Shown here: in pieces, positions 35,616 through 47,755 of the stretch
How positions within the stretch are numbered: the stretch's first letter is position 1
Layout of the letters: each line of letters begins with the position of its first letter
Source of the DNA: Kytococcus aerolatus
Lineage (GTDB): Bacteria; Actinomycetota; Actinomycetes; Actinomycetales; Dermatophilaceae
Assembly: GCF_900187395.1 (NCBI RefSeq)
Contig: NZ_FYEZ01000003.1
Span: 1 to 64,000 of the forward strand
Direction of reading: 5' to 3'
DNA length: 64,000 bases
Notes under the pieces: model-generated
Databases searched by the model: none
What the model was told of the DNA's origin: nothing
Seen by the model: only the letters and a program-made list of their open reading frames with translations
Made by a program: the position numbers and the translations under genes

Positions 35616-37274
35616 ATGAAGAAGATCGCCAGCCACACGTTGAGCGCAGCCTGCATCGCCGGGCTGTCGATGGGGATGGCGCCCGGCGCCGTCGCCGCCG
35701 GGCAGAGCGTTGCCACCCAGGCCGAGAAGTCCGAGTACATCGTCGTTCTGAAGCAGCCGTTGACCGTGCGGTCCGCCGGGGGGGGCTGGACGCCGCGAAG
35801 GGCAAGGCCGCCGCACAGGCCCACACCACCCGGACCGTCTCCGCCTACGAGGCCCAGGGCATCCAGGTGACCAACACCTACAAGACGCTCGGTGGCTTCG
35901 CCGCCGAGCTCACCCCGGCCCAGGTGGCCCAGCTGAAGGCCGACCCGACCGTCGCCTCCATCGCCGAGAACGGGGAGATCCGCCCGGCCGACGTGCAGGA
36001 GCCCACGCCGTCGTGGGGCATCGACCGGATCGACCAGCAGGACCTCCCGCTGGACGACCGCTACAGCTACGGCGCGACCGGAGCCGGCGTCAACGCCTAC
36101 CTCCTCGACACGGGCATCTGGGGCAGCCACCAGGAGTTCGGTGGCCGGGTCCTCCCCGGTTTCGACGCCGCGGGCGAGGGGACGGACGGTCTGACGGACT
36201 GTGGGGGGCACGGCACCCACGTGGCCGGCACCATCGCCGGCGAGACGGTCGGCGTGGCCAAGGACGTGAACCTCACCTCGGTCAAGGTGTTCAGTTGCGC
36301 CGGTGAGGGCACCTGGGAGTGGGCCTGGGCTGGCATGGACTGGGTGGCCGAGAACGCCGAGGGGCCGGCTGTCGCCCACCTGAGCCTGTACAGCACCGGA
36401 CAGTCCCCCACCACCGACGAGGGGTGGCGCGTCTCGAGCAGGCGGGCATCACGGTCACGAAGGCCGCTGGCAACGACGCAGAGGACGCCTGCGGGTTCAT
36501 GCCCGGCAACTCCCCGGGCGGGATCACGGTGGGCGCGACCGGCAGCTACGCCGGCGAGGTCGACGTTCAGGCCGACTACTCGAACTTCGGGTCCTGCGTG
36601 GACATCATGGCGCCGGGCACCGGGATCAACTCCGCCTCCAACGCCGACGACTCCAGCCTGCTGCTCATGGATGGCACCTCCATGTCCACGCCGCACGTGA
36701 CCGGAGCCGCCGCCCTGTACCTCGAGCAGCACCCGGACGCAGCTCCGGACGAGGTCTACCAGGCCCTCCTGGACGCCGCCGCGGTGGACAAGCTGAGCGG
36801 TCTGAACGGTTCCCCGAACCTGCTGCTGAACATCGAGAACCTCATCGAGGAGCCGGAGCCCGAGCCCACCCCGGAGCCGGGGCTGGAGCGTTGGTGGGGT
36901 GCTGACCGGTACGGCACCGCCGCCGAGACCGCCGTGAAGTCCGGCCAGGCCGACACCGTCTACATCGCCTCCGGCCAGGGCTTCGCCGACGCCGTCACCG
37001 GCGGCACCGCCGCCCAGGACGTCCCGGTCCTGCTCACCCAGCCCGACCAGGCTTCTTCGCCACCGGCCTGGACTACCCCGACGCCCTCACCGGCGGCGCC
37101 GCCGCCGCGGCCCAGGACAGCCCCCTGCTCCTGACCCGCGACAACAAGCTGCCGTCCGTCGTCAACGAGTACGTCACGGCCAACCCCACCGACAAGAACG
37201 TCATCATCGGTGGCACCGCCGCCATCTCGGCCGGTGTCGAGGAAACCCTCAAGAACATCCTCGGCATCGCCTGA
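35616..37274 (+). pseudogene. Decayed S8 subtilase/CWB2 gene (two frameshifts, collapsed repeat array)
   Basis: Closely parallels the intact gene at 32560. Signal peptide and I9 start are intact (MKKIASHTLSAAC, YIVVLKQP), then the frame shifts in an 8-G run at 35778-35785 (6 or 9 G would restore it). The catalytic Asp (LLDTGI) and His (GHGTHVAG) follow. A second shift at the GGGG near 36421-36424 needs one more G. The oxyanion Asn (KAAGND) and Ser (DGTSMSTPH) are present. In the CWB2 region about 517 bp are missing relative to the paralogue, not a multiple of three, joining repeat 1, 2 and 3 fragments and shifting the frame again at about 37050. The G-run shifts could be sequencing errors; the deletion cannot easily be. 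Confidence 0.85.
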
Positions 37275-37281
37275 ACCACCC

Positions 37282-37363
37282 CGCTCGGGATGGGTAGTGC
37301 CCTGCCCATCCCGAGCGCTCGGCCACCCGTGATGGCCCCACCCATCCGGGGAGGGGCCATCAC
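37282..37363. terminator. Two tandem terminator hairpins between protease and two-component genes
   Basis: First stem 13 bp (37282-37294 with 37305-37317), second 11 bp (37329-37339 with 37353-37363). They lie between convergent transcripts and probably stop both. Confidence 0.72.
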
Positions 37364-37394
37364 CCCTTCCTCGGCAGGGGGTCCGGGTCCGGCC

Positions 37395-38066
37395 CTACCG
37401 GCTCCCCGCATCGTGGACGCGGATCGCCACCTGCACGCGATTCTCCGCCCCGAGCTTGGCCATGACCCGGGAGACATGCGCCTTGACCGTGGGCACCGAA
37501 AGGAACAGGCGATGCGCGATCTCGGCGTTCGAGAGACCGTCGGCAACCGCATCGGCCACGTCACGCTCGCGGGGAGTCAGTGCGGCGAGGGCGCTCTGCG
37601 CCGCCTGCACCCGGGCGTCGTGGGGTGAGCAGGCCGCCACCTGGCTCACCAGGAGCGCGGTCACCGCCGGGGAGAGGGCGTGCACGCCCGAGGCCACGTC
37701 ACGCACCGCGGAGACGAGCTGCTCCGGCGGGGTGTCCTTGAGCAGGAAGCCACGCGCCCCCGCCCGGAGCGCCTCCACCACCAGGTCGTCGGCGTCGAAG
37801 GTCGTGAGCACCAGGACGACCAGCTCGGGCCACCGGGCCAGGAGGTCACGGGTGGCGGTGATGCCGTCGCGCTGCGGCATCCGGATGTCCATGAGGACCA
37901 CGTCCGGGTGGTGCCGGTGGACGAGCTCCACGACGTCGAGGCCGTCCGCGCCCTCCCCCACCACCTCGAGGCCGGAGGCACCACCCAGCAGCAGCCGCAG
38001 CCCGGTGCGCACCATCGGGTCGTCGTCGACCAGGACCACGCGCAGGGGGCGCTCACCGTCGGTCAC
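37395..38066 (-). CDS. LuxR-family response regulator (NarL type)
   Basis: A 223-residue two-domain regulator. Receiver with acidic pair VLVDDDP, phospho-acceptor Asp60 (LMDIRMP), Thr in LVLTTF and Lys in LLKDTPP; C-terminal LuxR helix-turn-helix LTPRERDVADAVADGLSNAEIA and VKAHVSRVMAKLG. Its GTG overlaps the kinase stop (GTGA), so the two are co-translated. Likely target is the divergent ABC transporter operon at 39546, a common arrangement for this pair in actinobacteria (inference). Confidence 0.93.
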   Translation of the reverse strand: MTDGERPLRVVLVDDDPMVRTGLRLLLGGASGLEVVGEGADGLDVVELVHRHHPDVVLMDIRMPQRDGITATRDLLARWPELVVLVLTTFDADDLVVEALRAGARGFLLKDTPPEQLVSAVRDVASGVHALSPAVTALLVSQVAACSPHDARVQAAQSALAALTPRERDVADAVADGLSNAEIAHRLFLSVPTVKAHVSRVMAKLGAENRVQVAIRVHDAGSR

Positions 38067-39382
38067 CGTTCCTCCTCCTCGTGCCCTGCGGTCGGGCGGC
38101 CGTCCGTGCTGGGTCGGTCCTGCTCGTCCGCCTCGACCCTGCCCCACGGCAGCCAGGCGTCCACCACGAAGTCTGCACCGGCGTCGCGCACCGCCAGCCG
38201 GCCGCCCGCGAGGTCGACCCGCTCGCCCATCCCCGCCAGCCCGAAGCCCGAGCCGTCACCCCGGGGGGCACCCGGGACCCGCGGGTTGGCGATGCGGAGC
38301 GTCAGGCCACGTGCCTCATCCCCGTCCACCACCACGTCGACCACTGCGCCGGGAGCGTGCTTGCGCGCGTTGGTGAGCGCCTCCTGCACCACCCGGTAGG
38401 CGTGGCGGCCGGTGCGGGCGGGCAGGCCCACCGCCCGGGGCCAGAAGTCCTCGGGCACGCGGAGGCGGACCGGGGTGCCGGCTCGCTCGGTCTCGGCCAC
38501 CAGGTCCGGCAGGGCCAGCAGGTCCGGCTGGGGTGCCTCCCGGGGCCCCTCGGTGATGTCCTCCGCGCGCAGCACACCCAACGTGGCCCGGAGCTCCTCC
38601 AGGGCGGTGTGGCCGTTGCGGCGGATCGTCTCGGCCGCCTCGCGCACCTCCTGCGGGCTGAGGTCCTCCCGGTAGGACAGGGCCCCGGCGTGCATGGTCA
38701 TCACCGAGATGCGGTGGGCCAGAACATCGTGCATCTCGCGGGCGATGCGGGTGCGCTCGGCCAGCCGGGCCTGGGCGGTGCGGGCGCCCTGCTCGCGCCG
38801 GGCCGTCTCGGCCTGGATCCGCCAGGACTCGGTGAGCTGGCGCCGTCCGCCGAGGTTCCACCCCCACAGGGCCGCCACCGCCAGCATCAGCCCGGACGTC
38901 ACCACCACGACCAGGAGCCAGATCCCGCGGCTGGCGTCCGGGGAGAGCACCGGTGCCACGAGTGCCTCGTAGAGGGTCACCGTCAGCAGGCTGCTGACGC
39001 CCACGCCCAGCACCGGGCGCCACCGGCGGTGCGCGGCCAGGGAGACCAGGCACAGCAGCGCCGCCGGTGAGGCGAACACCGAGAGGCTCGTGAGGGCGGC
39101 CGTCAGCAAGGCGATGACGACCGGCCTCCGACGACGCCACCCCGCCAGCACCACGGCCACCTGGCCGAGCAGCAGGTCGACGGCCAGGAGCCCGTCGACG
39201 ATCCCGAGCGGGGTGTCACCGGCCAGGTGGTCCGGATGGGCGGCAGGGCTCGTGCCGAAGGTGGACAGCCACAGGATCGCGCCGAGCACCCAGACCACGA
39301 CGAGCCGCCAGGCGTGCCCCAGCCACGGCAGTGGCCAGGGAGCGGGAGTGGCGGCAGGATCGGGGCCGGCGGTGGCGCTCAT
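38063..39382 (-). CDS. Sensor histidine kinase (HisKA_3 type)
   Basis: A 439-residue membrane kinase. N-terminal half has about four to five hydrophobic helices without an obvious extracellular domain, suggesting sensing within the membrane. A linker helix (RIQAETARREQGARTAQARLAERTRIARE) leads to the HisKA_3 motif EMHDVLAHRIS with phospho-His218, followed by ATPase boxes VVQEALTNARKHAPG and GFGLAGMGERV. I chose the ATG at 39382 over an Arg-rich upstream extension. Partner of the overlapping response regulator. Confidence 0.92.
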   Translation of the reverse strand: MSATAGPDPAATPAPWPLPWLGHAWRLVVVWVLGAILWLSTFGTSPAAHPDHLAGDTPLGIVDGLLAVDLLLGQVAVVLAGWRRRRPVVIALLTAALTSLSVFASPAALLCLVSLAAHRRWRPVLGVGVSSLLTVTLYEALVAPVLSPDASRGIWLLVVVVTSGLMLAVAALWGWNLGGRRQLTESWRIQAETARREQGARTAQARLAERTRIAREMHDVLAHRISVMTMHAGALSYREDLSPQEVREAAETIRRNGHTALEELRATLGVLRAEDITEGPREAPQPDLLALPDLVAETERAGTPVRLRVPEDFWPRAVGLPARTGRHAYRVVQEALTNARKHAPGAVVDVVVDGDEARGLTLRIANPRVPGAPRGDGSGFGLAGMGERVDLAGGRLAVRDAGADFVVDAWLPWGRVEADEQDRPSTDGRPTAGHEEEER

Positions 39383-39545
39383 GCGCCGCAGCGTATGGGG
39401 CACGCACCGGCGGCGACAGCGTCGTCGGCAGGGGGTCACCCCCTCCTTTGGTCAGGGTGCACTCCTCCGGCCGCCGACCGACGGACCGCGCGCTCGATGC
39501 CTCTGGCCGATGTGTCGACCCCGCAGCCCTCGACACGCTGCGGCC

Positions 39546-40439
39546 ATGATCCAGATCGAGAATCTCACCAAGCGCTACGGGCGCTTCACCGCCGTCGACG
39601 GCATCAGCCTCACCGCCGAGCCGGGGCGCATCACGGGCTTTCTCGGCCCCAACGGGGCGGGCAAGTCCACCGCGATGCGGATGCTCGTGGGTCTCACCCC
39701 GCCCACCTCCGGCACCGCCACCGTGCTGGGCCGCCGCTACGTGGATCTCACCAACCCGGCAGCCCAGGTGGGCACGATGCTCGACGCCAGCGCCCAGCAC
39801 GCCGGCCGCACCGGGCGGGAGGTCCTCACGCTGGCCGCGATGATGGCCGGCGTCGGCCGGGCCGAGGTGGACCGCGCCCTGGAGCGGGTCGCGCTGACCC
39901 CGGCCGAGGCGGACCGCCGAGTGGGCAGGTACTCGCTGGGCATGCGGCAGCGGCTCGGACTGGCCGGCGCCCTGGTGGGTGACCCGGAGGTCCTCGTCCT
40001 CGATGAGCCGGCCAACGGCCTCGACCCCGCGGGCATCCGATGGATGCGCAGCCTGCTCCAGGAGTTCGCCGACGAGGGCGGCACCGTCCTGCTCAGCTCG
40101 CACCTCCTCCACGAGGTGGAGCAGGTGGCCGACGACCTCGTGGTGATCGGCCGGGGCCGGATCGTGGCCCGGGGGACGAAGGAGGAGCTCCTGCGCAGCA
40201 GCAGCACCTTGGTGGACTCCCCCGAACGGGCCCGCCTCGGCCAAGCCCTCGCCCGCGCCGGGCTCCCCGCGGAGGCCCACCCCACCGGTGGCTTCCTGGT
40301 GGAGGCCGGGCCCGAGCCGCTGGCCCGCCTGGCGCTGGCCGAGCAGCTGCCGCTCACCGAGGTGCGCCCCGGCGACCAACGCCTGGAGGAGCTCTTCCTC
40401 TCCCTGACGGCCGACGACGCCCGGGAGCACAGCGCATGA
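39546..40439 (+). CDS. ABC transporter ATP-binding protein
   Basis: A 297-residue ABC ATPase of the CcmA/BcrA drug- or bacteriocin-resistance type. Walker A GPNGAGKST at about 34-42, signature YSLGMRQRLGLA, Walker B VLVLDEPANGLDP, and H-loop LLSSHLLHEVE. A C-terminal extension of about 80 residues resembles the DUF4162-like tail. It overlaps the following permease gene by 4 bp and is divergent from the two-component pair that probably controls it. Confidence 0.93.
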   Translation: MIQIENLTKRYGRFTAVDGISLTAEPGRITGFLGPNGAGKSTAMRMLVGLTPPTSGTATVLGRRYVDLTNPAAQVGTMLDASAQHAGRTGREVLTLAAMMAGVGRAEVDRALERVALTPAEADRRVGRYSLGMRQRLGLAGALVGDPEVLVLDEPANGLDPAGIRWMRSLLQEFADEGGTVLLSSHLLHEVEQVADDLVVIGRGRIVARGTKEELLRSSSTLVDSPERARLGQALARAGLPAEAHPTGGFLVEAGPEPLARLALAEQLPLTEVRPGDQRLEELFLSLTADDAREHSA

Positions 40440-41323
40440 ACACCCCGTCCGTCCAGACCACCCCGCTGACCACACACGACCCCGCAAAGGAAGCCATGCC
40501 CAGCGCCACCGCCCCGTCCACCCCGCAGCCCGTCGCCGCGCCCGCCGACGCAACCACCGCGCCGAAGGACCGCTTCGCGCCCCGGCCCGTCTCCTTCACC
40601 CGTCTGGTCCGGGTGGAGCTCCGCAAGGCTCTGGACACCCGGGCCGGCCAGGGACTCCTGGTGGCGATCGCCCTGCTCTCGGCCCTGTCCCTCGGGCTCG
40701 TCCTGTGGTTCTCCCGGGAGCAGGGCGCCGGTTTCGGCGCCCTGCTGGGCGCGGTGGCCGTGCCGCAGGGGGTGCTCCTGCCCGTGCTGGGCATCCTCAC
40801 CGCGTGCAGCGAGTGGAGTCAGCGCACGGCGCTGGTGACCTTCACCCAGGAGCCGCGCCGGCTGCGGGTGATGGCCGCCAAGTCCGTCGCAGCCGTCCTC
40901 ATCGGTCTCGGCGTGCTGGCGCTCACCATCGCGGTCTCGGCCGGGGCGCACGTCCTCTCGGCGGGCCTGGCCGACACCCCGGTCTCGGTGGACCTGGGCG
41001 CGGCCCGACTGGTCAACCTCACCCTCCTGCAGACGGCCAACGTGCTGCTGGGCGTCGCCTTCGGCGCCCTCTTCCTCAACACCCCTGCCGCGGTGGTGGC
41101 CTTCTTCCTCATCCCGTCGATCCTGCCGATCGCCCTGACCTTCGTGCCCTTCCTGCGGGAGCACGCCCCGTGGTTCGACATGGACGTCTTCGCCGTCGAG
41201 CTGGCCGGAGGAGAGTGGCTGACGCGGCAGGACTGGCTGCACCTGGCCTCGAACCTGGGGATCTGGCTGGTGCTGCCCCTGGTGGTCGGGCTGATCCGGG
41301 TGAGCCGCAAGGAGATCGGCTGA
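40436..41323 (+). CDS. ABC-2 type transporter permease
   Basis: A 295-residue membrane protein with six hydrophobic segments after a Pro/Ala-rich cytoplasmic N-terminus of about 55 residues. The first helix follows VRVELRKALDTRAGQG, the usual opening of ABC-2 permeases; TACSEWSQRTALVTFTQEPRR is the conserved elbow between helices. Start overlaps the ATPase stop (ATGA). Acts with the ATPase to export or resist an envelope-active compound (inference). Its stop is 7 bp from the convergent hspR stop. Confidence 0.9.
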   Translation: MNTPSVQTTPLTTHDPAKEAMPSATAPSTPQPVAAPADATTAPKDRFAPRPVSFTRLVRVELRKALDTRAGQGLLVAIALLSALSLGLVLWFSREQGAGFGALLGAVAVPQGVLLPVLGILTACSEWSQRTALVTFTQEPRRLRVMAAKSVAAVLIGLGVLALTIAVSAGAHVLSAGLADTPVSVDLGAARLVNLTLLQTANVLLGVAFGALFLNTPAAVVAFFLIPSILPIALTFVPFLREHAPWFDMDVFAVELAGGEWLTRQDWLHLASNLGIWLVLPLVVGLIRVSRKEIG

Positions 41324-41330
41324 GCCCCGC

Positions 41331-41770
41331 TCAATCGCGGCGGGCGGGGTGGCGGGCAGGGCGCCAGAGGACCAGCTCCCCGGCGGTGACCCGCCGGCTG
41401 GGTCGGCGCCCGTGGGCCACCATCTCGGCGGCGCCCTCCCGCCCGGCGGCGAAGACCCGGTCCCGCACGGCGGCCTGCTGGCGGAGCCGCTCGACCTCCT
41501 CGGTGAGCTCCTCCAGGCGGTCCTCCAGCCGGGACGTGGCGCGCTGCAGCTCCATGATCCGGCGGATACCGGCCAGCGAGATGCCCTCCTCGTGGGAGAG
41601 GCGCTGCACCTCGCGGAGCTGCTCGACATCGGCCTCCGAGTAGCGCCGCCCGCCGCCGCGGGCCCGCGAGGGCGTCACGAGCCCGAGGCGGTCGTACTGG
41701 CGGAGCGTCTGCGCGTGCATGCCGGTGAGCTCCGCCGCCACGGAGATCACGTACACCGGCCGCGTGTCGC

Positions 41771-41774
<4 letters not shown>
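41331..41774 (-). CDS. hspR: Heat-shock repressor HspR (MerR family)
   Basis: A 147-residue MerR-type repressor: winged helix YVISVAAELTGMHAQTLRQYDRLGLV and RRYSEADVEQLREVQRLSHEEGISLAGIRRIMEL, then a coiled-coil ELTEEVERLRQQ, and a basic C-terminal tail. HspR binds HAIR sites and represses dnaK and clpB with DnaK as co-repressor. It is the last gene of its own operon, starting inside the dnaJ stop (ATGA). HAIR sites occur before dnaK and clpB in this window. Confidence 0.96.
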
Positions 41775-42832
<1,058 letters not shown>

Positions 42833-42877
42833 GTCGCCTCCTTGCGAGATCTGGGGTCAGGGTCTCGTGGTCGCCCC

Positions 42878-43489
42878 TCAGCTGGGGTCGGCCACGGCAA
42901 CGCGTGCGGCGCGCACGATGCGCTTGTTCACGCGGAATCCGGGCTGGAGCACCTGGACCACGGTGGTCTCGGTCGCCCCCTCCGGCAGGTCGCCCTCGGT
43001 GTGCAGGAGGGCCTCGTGGTGGTTGGGGTCGAAGGTCTCGCCGACCTCGCCGATGGACTCGACGCCGTAGCGCTCCAGCACGCCCTCGAGCTTGGTGGCG
43101 ATGGCGGCGAAGGGGCCGCCCTCCAGGTCACCGGCCTGGCGGGCCATGTGGATGTCGTCGAGCACCGGGATGAGCGCCTCGACCACGCCGGCGATGGTGT
43201 TGTCCTTGTCCTGGGCGCGCAGCCGCTCCATGCGGTTGCGGTAGTTCACGAGGTCGGCCTGGGCGCGCTGCAGGTCGGCGAGCCGCTCGGCGGCGAGGAT
43301 CGTGTCCGGGTGCTCGGCACCCTCGGCGGCCGGCTCGCCGGTGGAGTCGTCGGCTTCCTCGGCCGGCTCACCCTCCGGGGCGTCCGGCTGGGCCTCGGCC
43401 GCACGGGGCGCGTCCTGGTCCTCCGGTCGGGCCTGCTGTGCCGTCTCGTCGGTCTGCTGGGTCGGGTCCTGCGTCGTCTCGTCGGCCAT
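42878..43489 (-). CDS. grpE: Nucleotide exchange factor GrpE
   Basis: A 203-residue DnaK ADP/ATP exchange factor. An acidic, Glu/Pro-rich tail (1-60), a coiled-coil (AERLADLQRAQADLVNYRNRMERL), the four-helix segment and the beta-wing with GVESIGEVGETFDPNHHEALLHTEG and VVQVLQPGFRVNKRIVRAARVAV. Separated from dnaK by 140 bp with two long hairpins and followed by dnaJ after 45 bp. Confidence 0.96.
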   Translation of the reverse strand: MADETTQDPTQQTDETAQQARPEDQDAPRAAEAQPDAPEGEPAEEADDSTGEPAAEGAEHPDTILAAERLADLQRAQADLVNYRNRMERLRAQDKDNTIAGVVEALIPVLDDIHMARQAGDLEGGPFAAIATKLEGVLERYGVESIGEVGETFDPNHHEALLHTEGDLPEGATETTVVQVLQPGFRVNKRIVRAARVAVADPS

Positions 43490-43518
43490 CGGGCCACCTC
43501 CTGGGTTCCGGGTGTGGG

Positions 43519-43623
43519 CGTGGGGCGGGGCGTGCTGCCCCGCCCCACGCGCTCACGGCATCAACCACGTGCCCCGCGCACGGGGCGTCCGGGTGGCCGC
43601 CGGGGAGACCGGCGGCCACCCGG
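43519..43623 (-). terminator. Twin hairpins in the dnaK-grpE gap
   Basis: Two perfect stems: 15 bp (43589-43603 with 43609-43623) immediately after the dnaK stop, and 13 bp (43519-43531 with 43537-43549). Inside an operon these would cut or stabilise the message, favouring dnaK over grpE-dnaJ-hspR. Confidence 0.65.
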
Positions 43624-43629
43624 TGGGAC

Positions 43630-45504
<1,875 letters not shown>

Positions 45505-45527
45505 TGAGGAACCTCCTGTGCGTCGTG

Positions 45528-45548
45528 GTTGATGCGTTCGGGCTCAAC
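45528..45548 (-). promoter_or_regulatory. HAIR operator proximal to dnaK
   Basis: GTTGATG, 7 bp, GCTCAAC: 21 bp with spacing identical to the clpB HAIR, 24 bp before the dnaK start. A sigma-70-like pair on the minus strand (TTGACA at 45571-45576, 18-bp spacer, CAGGGT at 45547-45552) overlaps its edge. Confidence 0.72.
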
Positions 45549-45592
45549 CCTGCGAGGCGGCCCGACCCGTTGTCAAAGCGCGGCTCTGCAAA

Positions 45593-45636
45593 GTTGCGTC
45601 TGCTTGGCTCAACCTCGAGCGATGGCGGATCATTCC
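45593..45636 (-). promoter_or_regulatory. Distal HAIR-like site and SigR/SigH-type promoter of dnaK
   Basis: GTTGCGT, 7 bp, GCTCAAC (45593-45613) has one good and one weak arm. On the minus strand GGAAT (45632-45636), 18 bp, GTT (45611-45613) matches the GGAAT-N18-GTT ECF consensus, and its -10 lies in the HAIR arm. Same arrangement as clpB. Confidence 0.68.
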
Positions 45637-45705
45637 GCCCGCTTCATGTGACCTGTGCCACAGTCGCCTCCGTGTGACGAACCCCAGACGACGGAGACGC
45701 AGCCC

Positions 45706-46044
45706 ATGAACCGACCCACCCATCTCCTGGCCACCGCCACCGTCGGCCTGCTCCTCTCCACCGGGTGCGGCACCGCGACGGACGACACCCCCGAGGGCAC
45801 GCCGTTCAGCCTCTACACGCACTGCGGCATCCACGAGCTGAAGCACGACGGCACCCGGTACGTCCGCGAGGGAGGCCGCCTGGACGACGGCCAGGGGAAT
45901 CCGCCCGACGGCTGGGACAACCCCTACCACGAGGGGTACATCACCGTGGAGGACGACACCGCCGTCTTCCGCGACGACGCCGGCCACGAGGAGACCTTCG
46001 TCGAGCGCGTGGGCGCCACCGGGCCGCTCGACACCTGCTCCTGA
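45706..46044 (+). CDS. Small hypothetical lipoprotein
   Basis: A 112-residue protein with a signal peptide and lipobox LSTGC (Cys at about 21). The mature part (FSLYTHCGIHELKHDGTRYVREGG ... VEDDTAVFRDDAGHEETFVER) contains two further Cys (in THCG and at DTC near the end) that may form a disulfide. Similar short extracytoplasmic proteins with a CGI-like motif recur in actinobacteria without assigned function. Starts ATG at 45706 after weak GGAG. Convergent with the QueC-like gene, 21 bp apart. Confidence 0.68.
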   Translation: MNRPTHLLATATVGLLLSTGCGTATDDTPEGTPFSLYTHCGIHELKHDGTRYVREGGRLDDGQGNPPDGWDNPYHEGYITVEDDTAVFRDDAGHEETFVERVGATGPLDTCS

Positions 46045-46065
46045 ATCAGGCCGTGGCGCCTGGCC

Positions 46066-47526
46066 TCAGCACCCGGCGCGACGCTCCCGCGCCCGCCGCG
46101 GCCACGCGAGGAGGCGCGGACGCCGCGCCCCGGACGCCGCGGGGCCGACCGACGGCTCCCCCACCGTGAACGCCAGGTCCTGGCTGGGGGCGAGGGACTG
46201 CGGGTCGAAGTCGTCCAGACCCGTCGGGTTCCGCTCCGGGTCGAGCGCCGCGGCGAGCGCGGAGCGCGCCTTCTTGCGCTCCGGCTCCCCGCCGTGCTGC
46301 TCGATCGTCCAGTCCCGCACCCACTGCTCCTCCGCGGGCGACATCACCTCCAGGTGGCGCCGCAGCGCGGCAACGGCCGGCTCCCGCAGTCGGGCGGGCA
46401 TCGGGTCCACCGCGGGCAGGAACACCTTGGTGAGCGGGGAGGCGTCCACGCCCTTCGTCAGCTCGTGCAGGGCCTGCATGACCCGCGACCGACCGTCGGC
46501 CGTCGTGGAGCGGGCATAGGCTCCCGCGGCCCAGGCCAGGGCGAGCTCGACCCGGATCGGGCGACGCCGCAGGTTCCAGGCGATCGCCCGCTGCTGCAGG
46601 AAGCGGTCGAGCACAGGCCCCTCGGGCCACTGGTCGGCCAGACCCCAGACCGAGAGCGTCTTGCGGCCGCACTTCCAGCACTCCATGCACGGCTGCCCCG
46701 GCCGGCCCCGCTGGCAGGAGGAGGCCACCGCCCCGTACCGGGAGCGCTCGGCGATGAGGTGGGTGCCCATCTCGGAGACCCCGGCGATGACATTGGCCAC
46801 CGGCATGCCCACGGCCTGGAAGGCCGGACCGAAGCCGGCCACGAAGGCGCTCTCCTCGTAGGGGCGGTAGGCCGTGGCCCCCAGCAGGGTGGCGGAGGTC
46901 AGGACGGTCCCCCAGCACACGGCCGAGGTGCCGTCGGCGTCCGCCCACAGCAGGGCCGGCGCGATGTTCACCAGGTCGTGGGGGAAGCCCACCGGCTCCC
47001 GGAGGAGCTCCAGGTCCGTCCGGACGGTGCGGGCCTGTACACCCAGCTGCTGGATGTGCTTCACCGCCGCCACGGCGGCCGAGGTGTCGAAGGGCCCTTC
47101 GAGGGGCTGGCCGTCGAAGCGGTGCCGCTGCTGGTAGTAGCACCGGGTGCCCTCCCCCAGCACCTCCAGCGCGGCGGTGCAGTCCACGCCGCCGCTGTAC
47201 GCCAGCGCGACCGGACCACCCTCGGTGCGGGTGCGGGGCTCGACCGCCGGGTCCACCGGCCCCAGCTCGACGCCCTCACCGGCGAGCACCGACGCGGCGA
47301 ACACCTGGGAGACGGGCCGGTCCATCTCCAGCTGCCCGTCGAGCCACGGCCTGACGCACAGCAGGGCCACCAGGGCGACGACGTCCGGGTGGAGGGGCGA
47401 CTCCGGCACCGGCTCGAGGACGGTCTCGGACCGGGCCATGCTCGCGCCGGCCTGCCGGGGCTCCTCGCCCTGCGGGGTGAACCGCAGGGTCAACCGGTCG
47501 CCCTCGTGGCTGGCCTCGACGCGCAT
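46066..47526 (-). CDS. QueC-like PP-loop protein with zinc site (function unknown)
   Basis: A 486-residue protein. A PP-loop ATP motif SGGVDC at 111-116 (usual form SGGxDS) begins the HUP-type Rossmann domain; C271, C280, C283 and C286 have the same 9-3-3 spacing as the zinc site of QueC (7-cyano-7-deazaguanine synthase). About 105 residues precede the domain and about 200 follow it, so it is roughly twice the length of QueC. No queD, queE, queF or tgt lies nearby. QueC-type enzymes activate a carboxylate with ATP; homologues occur in defence systems (QatC, Cap9). Substrate is not readable. ATG at 47526; divergent from copZ. Confidence 0.65.
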   Translation of the reverse strand: MRVEASHEGDRLTLRFTPQGEEPRQAGASMARSETVLEPVPESPLHPDVVALVALLCVRPWLDGQLEMDRPVSQVFAASVLAGEGVELGPVDPAVEPRTRTEGGPVALAYSGGVDCTAALEVLGEGTRCYYQQRHRFDGQPLEGPFDTSAAVAAVKHIQQLGVQARTVRTDLELLREPVGFPHDLVNIAPALLWADADGTSAVCWGTVLTSATLLGATAYRPYEESAFVAGFGPAFQAVGMPVANVIAGVSEMGTHLIAERSRYGAVASSCQRGRPGQPCMECWKCGRKTLSVWGLADQWPEGPVLDRFLQQRAIAWNLRRRPIRVELALAWAAGAYARSTTADGRSRVMQALHELTKGVDASPLTKVFLPAVDPMPARLREPAVAALRRHLEVMSPAEEQWVRDWTIEQHGGEPERKKARSALAAALDPERNPTGLDDFDPQSLAPSQDLAFTVGEPSVGPAASGARRPRLLAWPRRARERRAGC

Positions 47527-47666
47527 CCCCTGCTCCTCAGCTGTAGGTCCTCGACTGCTTCGCGCCACGGTACGGCAGCCGCCGGGCGCCGGCCCTCCCG
47601 CAGCCGCACCACGCCCCGGCCTCTCCCTCCTCGAAGCCGCCCCCTTCCCCGGAACACCTCGAAGGA

Positions 47667-47683
47667 ATACCCTGAGGGGGTAT
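47667..47683 (+). promoter_or_regulatory. CsoR-type operator upstream of copZ
   Basis: ATACCC-TGAG-GGGGTAT, a 17-bp near-palindrome of the TACCC/GGGTA class bound by copper-sensing CsoR, centred about 80 bp before the copZ ATG. The csoR gene is at the end of the same operon, giving autoregulation. Confidence 0.75.
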
Positions 47684-47755
47684 CCCTGTTGACCGGGATG
47701 CCACCCGCGAGTGCGGGCGCCACGAGAACGCGACGAACCATCCCGAGGAGTCACC

